Source of the DNA: Eutreptiella sp. 'Long Island Sound 2002'
Taxonomy: Eukaryota > Euglenozoa > Euglenophyceae > Eutreptiales > Eutreptiaceae
Direction of reading: 5' to 3'
NCBI GenBank assembly: GCA_964036045.1
Contig: OZ038385.1
Location: forward strand, 33,177,129-33,241,128
Length of the DNA: 64,000 bases
The notes below the pieces were generated by a model that did no database searches, was not told the origin of the DNA, and saw nothing but the letters and a program-made list of their open reading frames with translations. How positions within the stretch are numbered: the first letter of the stretch is position 1; the number at the start of each line of letters is the position of its first letter. Shown here in pieces: positions 45,451-55,429 of this stretch. Made by a program: the position numbers and the translations under genes.

Positions 45451-46824
45451 ACAACAAAACAGCAACACAAATCAAATGCATCACAGTGTCACATTCAGGT
45501 GGACAGCGAGCAGCATGTATAAAAAGTCGTACGGTCGTAAGAAAAAAGAGAGATAACTTGCTGCCCTCGGAGCCAGAGGTGGGGCAGATGCCACAGGCAC
45601 CCTGAAACATCCCCTGCAGGTGGCCGCTGATGCGTGCTCTGTGATACCCTGGTGGCAACGCAGCTCTGCCTGAGAGGGCTGCACAGGGGTTAACCTGTGC
45701 TGCCACCAGGGTACCCACCTGCAGGAGGGTGGATGCTGTGGGGGTGCAGCATCCAGCGTCGGGCACAAGAAAAAAAAGACGCTGCCCGTGTTTCTCTGAT
45801 ACCCCCCCAATCTCTCTGACAACGACGACTCATTCACAAGCAAGGAAGCATGACTGACTGGAGGCCATAACTAGAACTGGCCCAACAGACACCAAAAAAA
45901 AACAGAGCGAAGCAAACCATTTGAAGCATCAGAGAGAGCCCGAGATGGGACAAGCAAAGCACCTGTCACTGTCAACCAACTGAACCAACCCACCTTCCCA
46001 CCCACGACTGCAGGTCAAACAGGCATAACTTAGTGTCGGCTCCTTTTTGCTGCACAGGGAATGGGCAGAGAGGGGCATGCATCGTGGGGGATGCACCGTG
46101 ACCTCCTTGAAGTGAGGGGCGGCCTCTGGCAGCATCGCTGGACCAGAAGCCTGCACAGGATACAGCAAAATGTCTGGTCCATCCTGGCTACCCGGATAGT
46201 TTGGGAGAGTCAAGCCCTACCCAGCCCCTACCCAGTTGCCCACCCACCCACCCACCCACCCAGACCCCACCCACCCCCGGGGGGGGGGAGTAGGCACGTT
46301 GGGCCAAATTGCCCAAAACCAAACTAACCCACCCACCCACAGGCCACGGATCCCCCCCCCCAGTCCAGTGGGACCACCCTTAAGCAAAGGTCTGGAAGGC
46401 AACCAACGAATGCACTTTTAGGCAACATGATCAGGCAACGGCACATGCAAAAGGGGGGGGGCACCCTTCACTGACCGTGACCCCGAAAGAAAAGGGGTTA
46501 CGCACCAAGAAAAGTGGAAGGCAACGGGGTTCCAGACCAGCACACCCAGAGCAGTGGCACCGTAGCAGTAGTGTGTGGGCCCTTCACCCGGCTGCAACAT
46601 GGTGTGGGGATGTGGTCCGATCAGAGCGCCAACACAAAAATGTCGTGTGCCCATCACATGCCATTGCACACTCAAGAAATTGGCAAGAAAAGGCAATTCG
46701 TGTGCGATTTGGTGAAAAATCTCGGGGGGGGGGGGCATGTTTCTTCTTTCGAGAGGGGGAGGGCATTGGCATGGGGGGTCCATTGGCGGGGGGGGGGGGT
46801 AACCGATTCGGGTCATGACCGGGC
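45451..46824. other. spacer
   Basis: No supported gene. CCCA runs at 46240-46262 and 46330-46342, several G-runs. A 228-codon minus frame at 45080-45766 overlaps the SINE copies and is rejected as a gene. Confidence 0.5.
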
Positions 46825-47721
46825 TTGGGTATCACCCCACCCAATCGGGTTGCACTCCCCCGCACGGTGGTGATCCACACGCGTGCAACCCGTTGTGTGA
46901 GGGGTTGGATGGCCCACTGTGTGTTCGCCCTTGGAGAGAGCAAGGCATGCGGTGACTACTCTAAAGGGTTTTCTGAGACGGAGCTCGTGCAAGAGCTGAG
47001 CACGATTCGTCTGCACGACGTGTCTGCGAAGCACAAAGTCTGCGTGGGCGAGGCGGTGTGGCTAGTGGGCATTGGACGACTACCGTTGTGACGATTGCCC
47101 TTCTGACCGCACGCATGTCGTGTTGGATGCTCCCTGAAGGCAAGCCGGTGGCGGCGAGGGTCTCGGTTTCAGCTTCGCAGCAATGCCCACCAACGACACA
47201 GGCAAAAGGGCGCGAAAAGGCTGCAATTCAGCAAGTCAGATGCCTCACCGAAGGTGGTTTGCGCAAATCCCCCCGTGCACGACACTGCGACTCAGTTCTG
47301 TTCATGGTGTCCCTGCGGTGTGCCTGGGGCGGTCCTTCGGGGCCAGAAGTTTGGCCAATTGGTTTGCATCGGGCGACAAAACGGGGGGCGGGTCGCATTG
47401 CAAGCGTATACATATGACACTGAACACACACCAGTGCAAACACACCACAGTACTACGCAACCGCACCACAAGCCACAACCCAGAACTGGCACCACAGCTA
47501 CACCACGCCAAACCGCGCTCCGGTCCGGACAAAAGGTCAACACGCTGCCACTGAAGATGACGTCGTACAGCATCCCTCGTAACTCTGAAGGCGGCTCATT
47601 CGCGAAGTCTCCACACCATGTGCGGAGGTGGTTTAATTTTCTTGTCCAAAACGGCAACCATTTTATTGGAGATATCAACTGCCGTGATGCTGCTGCAGTG
47701 GTCTGCGAGTCACTTACCTGA
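46825..47721 (+). other. possible host exons, unrecognised
   Basis: Two plus-strand stretches look more protein-like than the surroundings: 46870-47091 ('CVFALGESKACGDYSKGFSE', 'ELVQELSTIRLHDVSAKHKV') and 47560-47721 ('MTSYSIPRNSEGGSFAKS', 'VRRWFNFLVQNGNHFIGDIN'). No known motif, no proven splice sites linking them. They may be exons of one gene or chance. Confidence 0.25.
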
Positions 47722-48209
47722 CACACATCTCATGCCTAAAATATTTCTGAAAATTCATTTCTCGTCTTACCAAGTGAGTGCGTTATGAGCAGCTGCCCAC
47801 GGGCTGTGATCAAGAAATGTTTGGACTGACAGTAGGTTGGGGAGCAATCCCCCTCCGGCCACCCCAATCGTGCCCCTGAACCCCCCCCCCCTTCGGCCTA
47901 GTTTACCTGGGAGGCAGAATTGACTAGGCTGCCCAAGAAATATTTGATAACTGCAGCTGCAGTGAACTCAAGGTAACATTCGGAACTGTCTGATGAACTA
48001 TGATTGTATACCTGTGTCCCGGGGGTATGTGGAAGCTAAGTATCCGGCGCTTCATTCCCCTTCCACCTAGTTTCCTTCCATGGCCGAAGGAGTGCCAGGG
48101 AAAGCCGCCAGAAGTGGAGTAGGTTGTCGTCCAGTATAAAGACAGTGAGTATACGGGAACACTGTCCCTTTCTCTCATGTGATATGTGACAAGTCTCCTA
48201 AGTATTTTG
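47722..48209. other. spacer
   Basis: Nothing recognisable except a C-run at 47880-47890. Confidence 0.5.
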
Positions 48210-48394
48210 GTAAGCAGAGAATGGGCCAATAATTATAGGATCTCATCCAGTAGGGTCCGTGCACTAGACACCCCTAAAATGGCGCTAAACGTGCTCAAAA
48301 GCTCACTTGTGGGATTTGGCGCCATTTTGGGGGTGTCTAGTGCACATACCCTGGTGGATGAGATCCAATACTTATTTGCCCATTCTCTGCTTAC
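48210..48394. mobile_element. 185-bp MITE-like inverted repeat
   Basis: The first and last about 76 bases are inverted copies ('gtaagcagagaatgggc', 'ggatctcatcca', 'gtgcactagacacccc', 'aaaatggcgc' on one side and their complements on the other), roughly 85 percent matched, with a central loop of about 30 bases. The outer 17 bases pair perfectly. No coding capacity. Layout and size are those of a foldback MITE. A target duplication is not clear. Confidence 0.85.
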
Positions 48395-49993
48395 TCAAAG
48401 TTCTTCGGTGGGCACTCGCCCAAGCCTCGACTTAGTCCCCCCACAAGCATCTGCACTCTGGCGCGGGTTACACTGTCGATTGACCCGGCTCCTCAACTGA
48501 GCCCCCCAGCGCTAAGGGGAACTGCTTTCCACTTTCCTGCTTTCCCTGACCTTGCCAACCCCTCCCCCCATCCCAACATGGCTTCAGAAAAATTCATTTG
48601 CAGGGGGGGGGGGGGCGGGGGTCACCCAAGCACCTTTTGCCAACCCCCCCCCCCCAAAAAAAGGGGGCTCCTGTGACTGAGCCTATTTCCCAGGGGGCAG
48701 AAGCCCCCAAAAAGACCCTTGTCTGGGCCAACGCTTTTCACAGGGTGGTGTGATGCACATTCATGACGCATAATGTTTTCCTAGTCCATGGACAACACTT
48801 AACACTGGTGCCAATAGTGGTGGTATTTTTGTTGAAGAGCACATGGCCCCCAGTCCTTCTGGCCAAAAATTTTTGGCGCCCCAGCCTAGTCTCCCATTGT
48901 CTTCATGTGCTGTGTCCTCCGGGTCTGGTACTTCTGGTGCCATTGCTTGAAGTTCCAGCAGTGAGACTTCCACGTCTGCAAAGTATTCATTGGAATCCTC
49001 TTCTCGTTCGGGGTGATTCCTCACATTCAGACTCCAGTAGTGTGTATGAGATGTCAGGGTGGTACCATAAGAGAAGAAATGGTGCCAATTGGTGCCATAA
49101 GCAGGATCCTTGAAGCGGTTTCTAGGTCCTGAAGCAGAAAATGAACCAGGGGTGGGTAAGCCGAAGCTAGGGTGCGTTGTGCCCTAGTGGGAGGGGATGA
49201 AATGCACAGAGAGGGGTTTATTTCAGTGCAGTCTCCACCACACTCTCTCACACACCCTGTGAGTGCTATGGCGTCGTCTCGCACTTCCCCTTCTGGGTGA
49301 AGAAGCCCTCCCCTCTTACCGTAGCACTCAGCCAACAGAATGCACCGTGTAATAGAAGGAAAGGAAAATTGGGGAAAGGAAAGGAAAGGAAAATTTCAGA
49401 AAAGGTGCAATCTGTGGCCCCCCTTGTTTAACATGTACTATTATGGTTCGTTAAACAAATTCTGGATGTCTCGGGCACGGGGTCAAGAGCGTGGGGAGGC
49501 AATGAGAAAAAAGAAGTGGACCAAACAAAGTGGGTCGCCCCAATAAAGGGGGGACCTCAAAGAGAGGGGCAGTCACAAATGCAAAGGTGTTCTCCAAAGC
49601 AGACCTGGTTGGAAGGGAGGGGGGGGGGATGGCATTCTGTGAAAGTGAAGCAAGGGGCAGAATGATAGCCTATGACTTGCCCCTGACTGTCACGGACACT
49701 TGTAGGCTGATTGAATTCCTTGCTGGTCTGTTCACAAAAAATCCATTAAAAATGCATGCATGGTACGTTTTCTTGCAGCTGTGAAGACCACTTGATCGGG
49801 CTGCTGGGATGAGGGGCGGCAGCCTGTCATGTGGTTGTTGGATGACCACTGAGCGCTTGGTGCCTGCTTGTCAAACCAAAAATTTCGAGAGGGGCTGCTG
49901 ATTTCAGGTCCCCACAACTTTTAGGGGTTAGCACAAACATGGCACACCTGATCTTCTTCCATCAAAATTTGTAATTGGTGAATCTCGCTCTTC
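48395..49993. other. spacer
   Basis: No supported gene. Poly-G at 48604-48616, a 'ggaaaggaaa' repeat at 49358-49392. Confidence 0.5.
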
Positions 49994-50227
49994 TCAGTGC
50001 CAGTCTACACAAAATGATAACTCATCCATGTGGTAAGGAGAATGTTCCAAATGCTTCACAATCTCAAGGTGGCCATTGTGGCTGGCAATCTTAAAACATG
50101 ATGCCCCTTGCTCCGCTGCAACCAAATCGAATCTTGAAGTAGCTGCCAACACACAAAGCAACGCTCCCCATTCCGTAGCCTTGTCTTGCACAAGCCGGAA
50201 GAAAGTCTTTCGCACGTAAAGTGACAA
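49994..50227 (-). CDS. possible ankyrin-repeat exon
   Basis: 77-codon frame with 'GASCFKIASHNGHLEIVKHL', which matches the second half of an ankyrin repeat (A-x-x-N/H-G-H-L-E-I-V-K-x-L). Only one repeat is visible, and the frame's first codon is not ATG, so this would be an internal or terminal exon. Flanking frames show no further ankyrin repeats. It may be a gene fragment. Confidence 0.4.
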   Translation of the reverse strand: MSLYVRKTFFRLVQDKATEWGALLCVLAATSRFDLVAAEQGASCFKIASHNGHLEIVKHLEHSPYHMDELSFCVDWH

Positions 50228-50520
50228 TTGTGGTGTGTCTCGAAACTATCCGAAAGACCTGTGGAGAGTTTTTGACCACAGTTGGCCTGAATTGCACCGC
50301 TCTCTCCCTTGTCCTCAGTCTTTCAATCCCACAAACGGCACTGACATGGGTGAACGGCAGGACAATTCCCATCTTCCGCGATTTCAAAAAATGGAGCTAA
50401 CGAAAGAACATACGTACACGAAATTGGATGCTACATTCGACAAGACGGTGAAAAATGGACCACCGCAGATCTCCACCGCAAAGCATACCACGCTACTGCA
50501 GGGGAACTCAACTGGCAAAG
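50228..50520. other. spacer
   Basis: Nothing supported. Confidence 0.4.
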
Positions 50521-51132
50521 CTACCGCCGCAGTGCTCTGCAGTAGTGTGCCTGTGCACGCTTGTCCACTGCCAGCAGCCTTTCCCGCACGGCCGAGCGGT
50601 TGATCTCCGCGTGTTCTTCTGCGTAGGGGTAGCTTCGCGGGGGCAAGGGGAGGGCCTGAGGAGGACAGTCCCCGAGAGGACGGCCAAGGCGGGCCTGCAG
50701 CACGCAGTAGCCATGTCGCAGGGAGAGGGTGGCCTGTCGGAAGTAGCGCTTGAGGTGCTTGGGGCGGTCGATGAAGTGCTGGGAGAAGTACTGCACACGC
50801 TCCGGGCCCATAAATGGGGCGTATGGGTACGGGACATGCAACACGGGAAAGGCGTGGCGCAGGCAGGCGTGGGTGGCTAGTGCCGCAGGGCTGGACCGGG
50901 GGAGGTCCTCCACCGGGGGGCAAGGGTGGAACACTGCGGGTGGGTTGGGCTGAAGCTGCAGCGCATGGCCCATGAGATCGAACTGCGAAAACCAGCGCCA
51001 TTGCCCGAGCGCCTCATTGAAGGGCCGGGCCCAATGCAGAGCGACTGCTTGGCGCACAGTCTGACGAACACAGGTGAGATGGACTGTGGCTGCTTGTTGG
51101 GCGTTGATGTTGGCTGCCTGAGGGGGCGCCAT
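50521..51132 (-). CDS. unrecognised 203-residue protein
   Basis: ATG at 51132 to TAG. Composition is that of a real globular protein, with regular charged helices ('RPKHLKRYFRQATLSLRHGY', 'AEEHAEINRSAVRERLLA') and aromatic Pro loops ('VPYPYAPFMGPERVQYF'). The frame stays open 60 bases upstream of the ATG as far as a C-run, so an upstream exon is possible. I recognise no family. It lies on the same strand as the glycosyltransferase-like gene 1.1 kb upstream. Confidence 0.5.
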   Translation of the reverse strand: MAPPQAANINAQQAATVHLTCVRQTVRQAVALHWARPFNEALGQWRWFSQFDLMGHALQLQPNPPAVFHPCPPVEDLPRSSPAALATHACLRHAFPVLHVPYPYAPFMGPERVQYFSQHFIDRPKHLKRYFRQATLSLRHGYCVLQARLGRPLGDCPPQALPLPPRSYPYAEEHAEINRSAVRERLLAVDKRAQAHYCRALRR

Positions 51133-51730
51133 CGGCGCCTTGGAGCATTTGGGTGTGTCAAGATGCAGCCAAAGGATCCCCCTGTCGTCTTAAAACGCCC
51201 CCCCCCCCCCCGTGCGACACACTACAGCCCCCCGTGCCCTGCCTGCTCCCCCCCCAGGCGTACACCAGCAATTGCTGCGCGTGAGAGGGGGGCACAGCGA
51301 GGCCGAAGGCTGAGGGGGTTAACTCATATGGGTTGCAACGAAGTGGTGGCGGCAGGGCCCCTCTGATGGGGGATACAGGGACAAGGAAGGCGCTGCGCCG
51401 GGCGCTGCGCCATACTGTGCAATGCCACAGGCGGCATTGGAGGGCGGCAGTGAAAGGGGGATTCGGGGAGACAGAGGTAACAATAGCAGGAACGGCAGAT
51501 GGAGCAGAGCAGGGCTGGGGCTGGGGCTCAGGCTGGCGCCAGGGCCCGCAGGGCTGGGGCTGGGGCTGGGACTCGGGCCTGCAACACACGCAGAACCGGC
51601 GGGGGTGACAACGGCCCGAACCATCCAAAACTAAGATCGGGCCATGTCTCGGGCCCCGCGACTTGGAAGTCCGAGCGCACGCAGTTCACTCGCAGCCGCC
51701 CGCGTGTTCTGGTTTACACTCCTCAACACG
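51133..51730. other. GC-rich spacer with GGGGCT repeats
   Basis: 51515-51580 repeats 'ggggctggggctc'. Opposing Pro/Gly-rich frames here are composition artefacts. Confidence 0.5.
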
Positions 51731-52283
51731 GGTCACACGCACGCCGAGACCCACGTACCGTCGTGCCCTTGCCCTAGTGAACGCGGTGGTGGGCGGTGGC
51801 GGGGGGGGGGGGGGGGCACAAAGGCTGAACGGGTACTGCCGGGTGTACACACGTGTTCGCCTTTTGAGGAGGGAATCCTCAACTCAGGGATGGGGTCGGT
51901 CGGTTGCCCAGCCATTGAGTTGGGGCTGAAGAAGGGATTCATAACAGGAAAAATGAACTGCGAGTGGTGGACAGCCTGCAAACAGGAGGAAAGCCACAGC
52001 CTGGAGGAAAGACGGATCGTGTACCTAGGCAGAGACGCAGTGTTGTGAAACTGCATCTATCGCAATCCTCATTGTATTCCCAGGACCAACCACCATGACC
52101 TGTCCCCAGCCACCCATGCGGTACCATGGGCCATGCGCTGGACGTTTCTCTCCCAGCAGCGACGGCGCAATCTTTCCCCTCTTCCCGGTAGATGCAATGG
52201 GCGCGGGAGCTGAATAGCGTGAGGCTGCCGACAGGAAAGCCCACAGAGGAGGGAGATGGACAGCAGTAAGACAGATGCCAAAC

Positions 52284-53346
52284 CTGCAGAATCCGTAACG
52301 GCACTACCAGCGGGAAATATGCCATGAAGTTCCTATCGGAGGATGCATTGAACAGGGCTCGCGAAGCCGCTGCCCATGGGGCGGTCGTCGTGTGCGTCCA
52401 ATACCACCACATCGCCCGTCCCTCATGGTCGAACAGGGTCTGGCAGGTCACAGGGAACGTAAACGCCGTGTCGCTGTCGAGCATAAGCGCGTACTCGGCT
52501 GTCGAGAAATTGTCGGCCCACAACAGCGACCACTGCCCTGCGTCCTTGGACCACGCTGTCCGGTGCCGCCACTCGCACAACTCCAGTGGAAACGTCAAGG
52601 GGTGGACCTGGAGACCAGATAGCACTGTCGGCCGGGGCAGCAGCCCCGTTACAGCGGGAAGCTCTCCCGCTGGGAGCAACACGTGGAATTGCCCCCAACA
52701 GGGCATGAAATGCAAGAAAGAGGAGAACAGCAACGGCAGAATGGGCCCGTCCTTGGCGCCCGTGAACAAGAAGATGTCAAGGTTGCGGAATGGGCACGCG
52801 TCTGTGGAGAAATGGATGGGATAGAGTAGAGGGAATTGCCGTCGGTGGCTTTGGTAGCAGTGTGTAGCAAAAGACAAGGAGGCACTTCGGCTTCGGCTTC
52901 ACACGCAGAGGCAAAACATGGAGGAAGATTGGGAGAATTTTTTTGCACCATCAAATGGTGGAGCGTAACTTGAACAAAGGTCTTGAAGGCGAAAATACTA
53001 TCACTTCTCTTTCACGCTTGGTCAATTTTGGCATGTGGATCAGCAAAACGATGTGTGACGCATGCGTTGTGGGAAAACATGCACCTGTATACAGCCCGTG
53101 CGCACCCTTGGCAAAGGGGACATAGTACTCGGCAGTGACCCGGTCACGACAACGGAAAAGTGCTGGAGCAGTTGCGTTGTACACGCTCTGCAACATGGGT
53201 CCCGGGCAACGCACGGGCGGAGGGCGGCGGTGGAGTTGTCGGCGGCAATGAGCAGCCCGCTGTACGGCCACTGGGGAGTGATTGGAGGCAACAATATGAA
53301 GCAGCGATGCGACAAAAAGCAACGCGGAGAAGACGGCAGCGGTCAT
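52284..53346 (-). CDS. type II membrane glycosyltransferase-like gene, first two exons
   Basis: Exon 1 (53346-53106): ATG followed at once by a hydrophobic anchor ('AAVFSALLFVASLLHIVA') and a basic stem, typical of Golgi type II enzymes. Intron 53105-52802 (GT...CAG, phase 1). Exon 2 (52801-52284): 'FRNLDIFLFTGAKDGPILP', 'WADNFSTAEYALMLDSDTAF' with the metal-binding DxD (DSD, codons at 52470-52478), and 'NFMAYFPLVVPLRILQ'. It ends at a good donor (CAG|GTTTGG), phase 0. Splicing joins '...YYVPFAK' to 'DACPFRNLDI' in frame. Downstream exons are likely between 52280 and about 51730, but I could not choose among frames. The DxD and layout fit a nucleotide-sugar glycosyltransferase; the sugar and family are unknown. 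Confidence 0.6.
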
Positions 53347-54330
53347 GTGGAAGTTGTGCACGGCTTGTGCCCAAAATAGCGATTGAGGCTGGGGCCCAGG
53401 GACGGCCACAACGACATGTTTGGTCTTCTAAGATTGTCAAGGTTGCAAAGCTGCGCCACCTACTACGCCCGCCTCAACGAAAAACCTAGCGGTTTCACCA
53501 CACAATGCCACTCGAGTTTGCGTTACCCTTTATGCACGTTCTCATGGTTTTGAGGATATCACGAATCAGCAAGTGAAGCCAGGGTTGAAAAACTGATCAA
53601 GACTGGGCACACGAACAAAAGGGCCGATGTTTAACGTCCAGCGCGCCTCCACCATAGTTGCAAGCGTGCCAGTCGAAAAACCTAAAGGTGAACCTCCCAC
53701 CTCAACCAACCGCTATGGAGCCACAGTCACATAGAACATGCCAAATGCACGTCTTCCCTTACTGTAAACGTCCCATGACCATAGACGGACTTGATTAAGA
53801 ACACATGTTATGTTCACACTCCACAGCCTTGCGTTGCTACAAAAGTGCACAAAAGCAACAGGTTTCGGCTGCAAATGTGGGAGAGTTGGAGGAGATTAAA
53901 CACCAACAATCCAACAAATTGGAATTCCTCGTATGCGTTGCGCGATGCCTTCTTTCATATTGCTTCATGATTCAAATCACCACACCCCCGTTGCCAGTGG
54001 TCACACAACAATCAAAAGTTTGTTGGCGAACGAAAAAACTGCTGCAAACAGATTCACCCTAATCCACGACGCATGCATCAACCACCAAAAACAGGCACGC
54101 ACGACGATGAAGGGTGCTTTCAACGGTTTACATAAGGACCCGTCTTTTTTTCAAATCCTGAAGCTGTAGCTTCACAAGTCCAAGACCCCCCCCCCCTCCA
54201 GGTGAAGCCGCCCGACCAAATCTGGTTGCTTACCAGCTTTGCCTATTCCTTTAATAACCAATGTTGGAACGCCCTCCCTCTTGGAACCCACAAAGCACCT
54301 TGGTTTTCACGATGAACTTGTGCATATGTG
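53347..54330. other. spacer
   Basis: No supported gene. The glycosyltransferase-like gene's promoter would lie in the first part; no clear element seen. Confidence 0.5.
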
Positions 54331-54815
54331 ACAAAAGGCAAAAAGGCTGTCGGACCATGGATTTGTGTGGAAATGTGAAACAACTCATAGCGCAAGGCTC
54401 CCAGCACCTCTACAACCAAAACTAAAGCAAGGGCATGCCTTCGTACCACAAATGAACAGCTTTGGACCACATTACAAGCCACTAGCGAACACTGTTGACG
54501 TCGTCGTTTTGACATGCACTGCAAATCTAATTGTATCATCTGCTGCGTAATACACAGGTATGAAACCACTCCTTGTGCGAGGCTCCTACGACCTCTACAA
54601 CCAAAAGTGAAGCAAAGGCGCACCTTCGTACAATCAATAAACACCCTTCGTTTGTGGTGGACCCGGGTCGCACGGTTGACGTCGCCCATTTTAGATGCCG
54701 CAGTAATCTAACGGAAATTGGAATCCAACAAAATTTCAAGGCACAGTGGAAGGCTTCTAGGACGTCTACACCCAAAATTAAACCAAGAGCTGTACGTTCA
54801 TACACACAATAAACA
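54331..54815. repeat. about 185-bp diverged tandem repeat, three copies
   Basis: Shared phrases ('gaaac.ac', 'aggctcc.a..acctctacaacc', 'aaa.taaa.caa', 'gtac...caaataa') recur at about 54378, 54560 and 54745, with heavy divergence. A similar pair on a smaller scale lies at 54850-54985 ('ttgtgtggcactc.catg'). Confidence 0.65.
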
Positions 54816-55429
54816 CAGTTGCACTTCACAACAAATCAACACAAATCATGCAACTTGAGACAATTGTGCGTTGTGTGGCACTCGCATGGTGAATGCTATT
54901 GCAGCTCACAACACAGCAAGGCATCTCTTGCAGATTCAGACAGGTGTGGATTGTGTGGCACTCACATGAGTCATGTTGCAGTGCATCCACCCAATCGTAC
55001 CTCAACAACGATGCGCCTACCTCAGTTGCCTCCTAGTCCACTCCTCTTCCACTCGGGCTCCTCCGGCTTCAAGGGACTCGTGATCCCCCATACACGTAGG
55101 CGTGGCAGATGCCGAAGCAAATGCGCCCATTAACATGTACCAATCCCTTTTTACGGGGCCTGCCGGTGTGGGCGGAGGCACCACACCAGGGTTTAGCCAG
55201 ATCAGAATTCCGGGCCTTCTATCATCCACCGGAGTCACCCTTGTTTCCGAATCGTGTGCTAATTGGCAACTGGATAGAACTAACACTATCAGCATCGATG
55301 CTAAGGCCGTCGATGGGCGCAAGTGTTCTCCGGAGAAGTGCGTTTTCTCAGGATAAGCCCTTATCCTGAGAATTGCGGCGCACAGCCGCCAGAATGGCGA
55401 TCCCCAGGGGAATGGCTATGCTAAGGTTC
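54816..55429. other. spacer with hairpin
   Basis: A plus frame at 55102-55356 (84 codons, 'PINMYQSLFTGPAGVGGGTT') is unrecognised and may be a fragment. 55347-55370 is a perfect 11-bp-arm hairpin (ctcaggataag and complement) with a 2-base loop. Confidence 0.45.

Noticed and set aside
45080-45766. 228-codon minus-strand gene
   Set aside because: It overlaps two SINE-like copies and shows no motif.
50384-51001. 205-codon minus-strand frame overlapping the 203-residue ORF
   Set aside because: Pro-rich shadow in another phase; the 50521-51132 frame has the better protein-like composition and an ATG.
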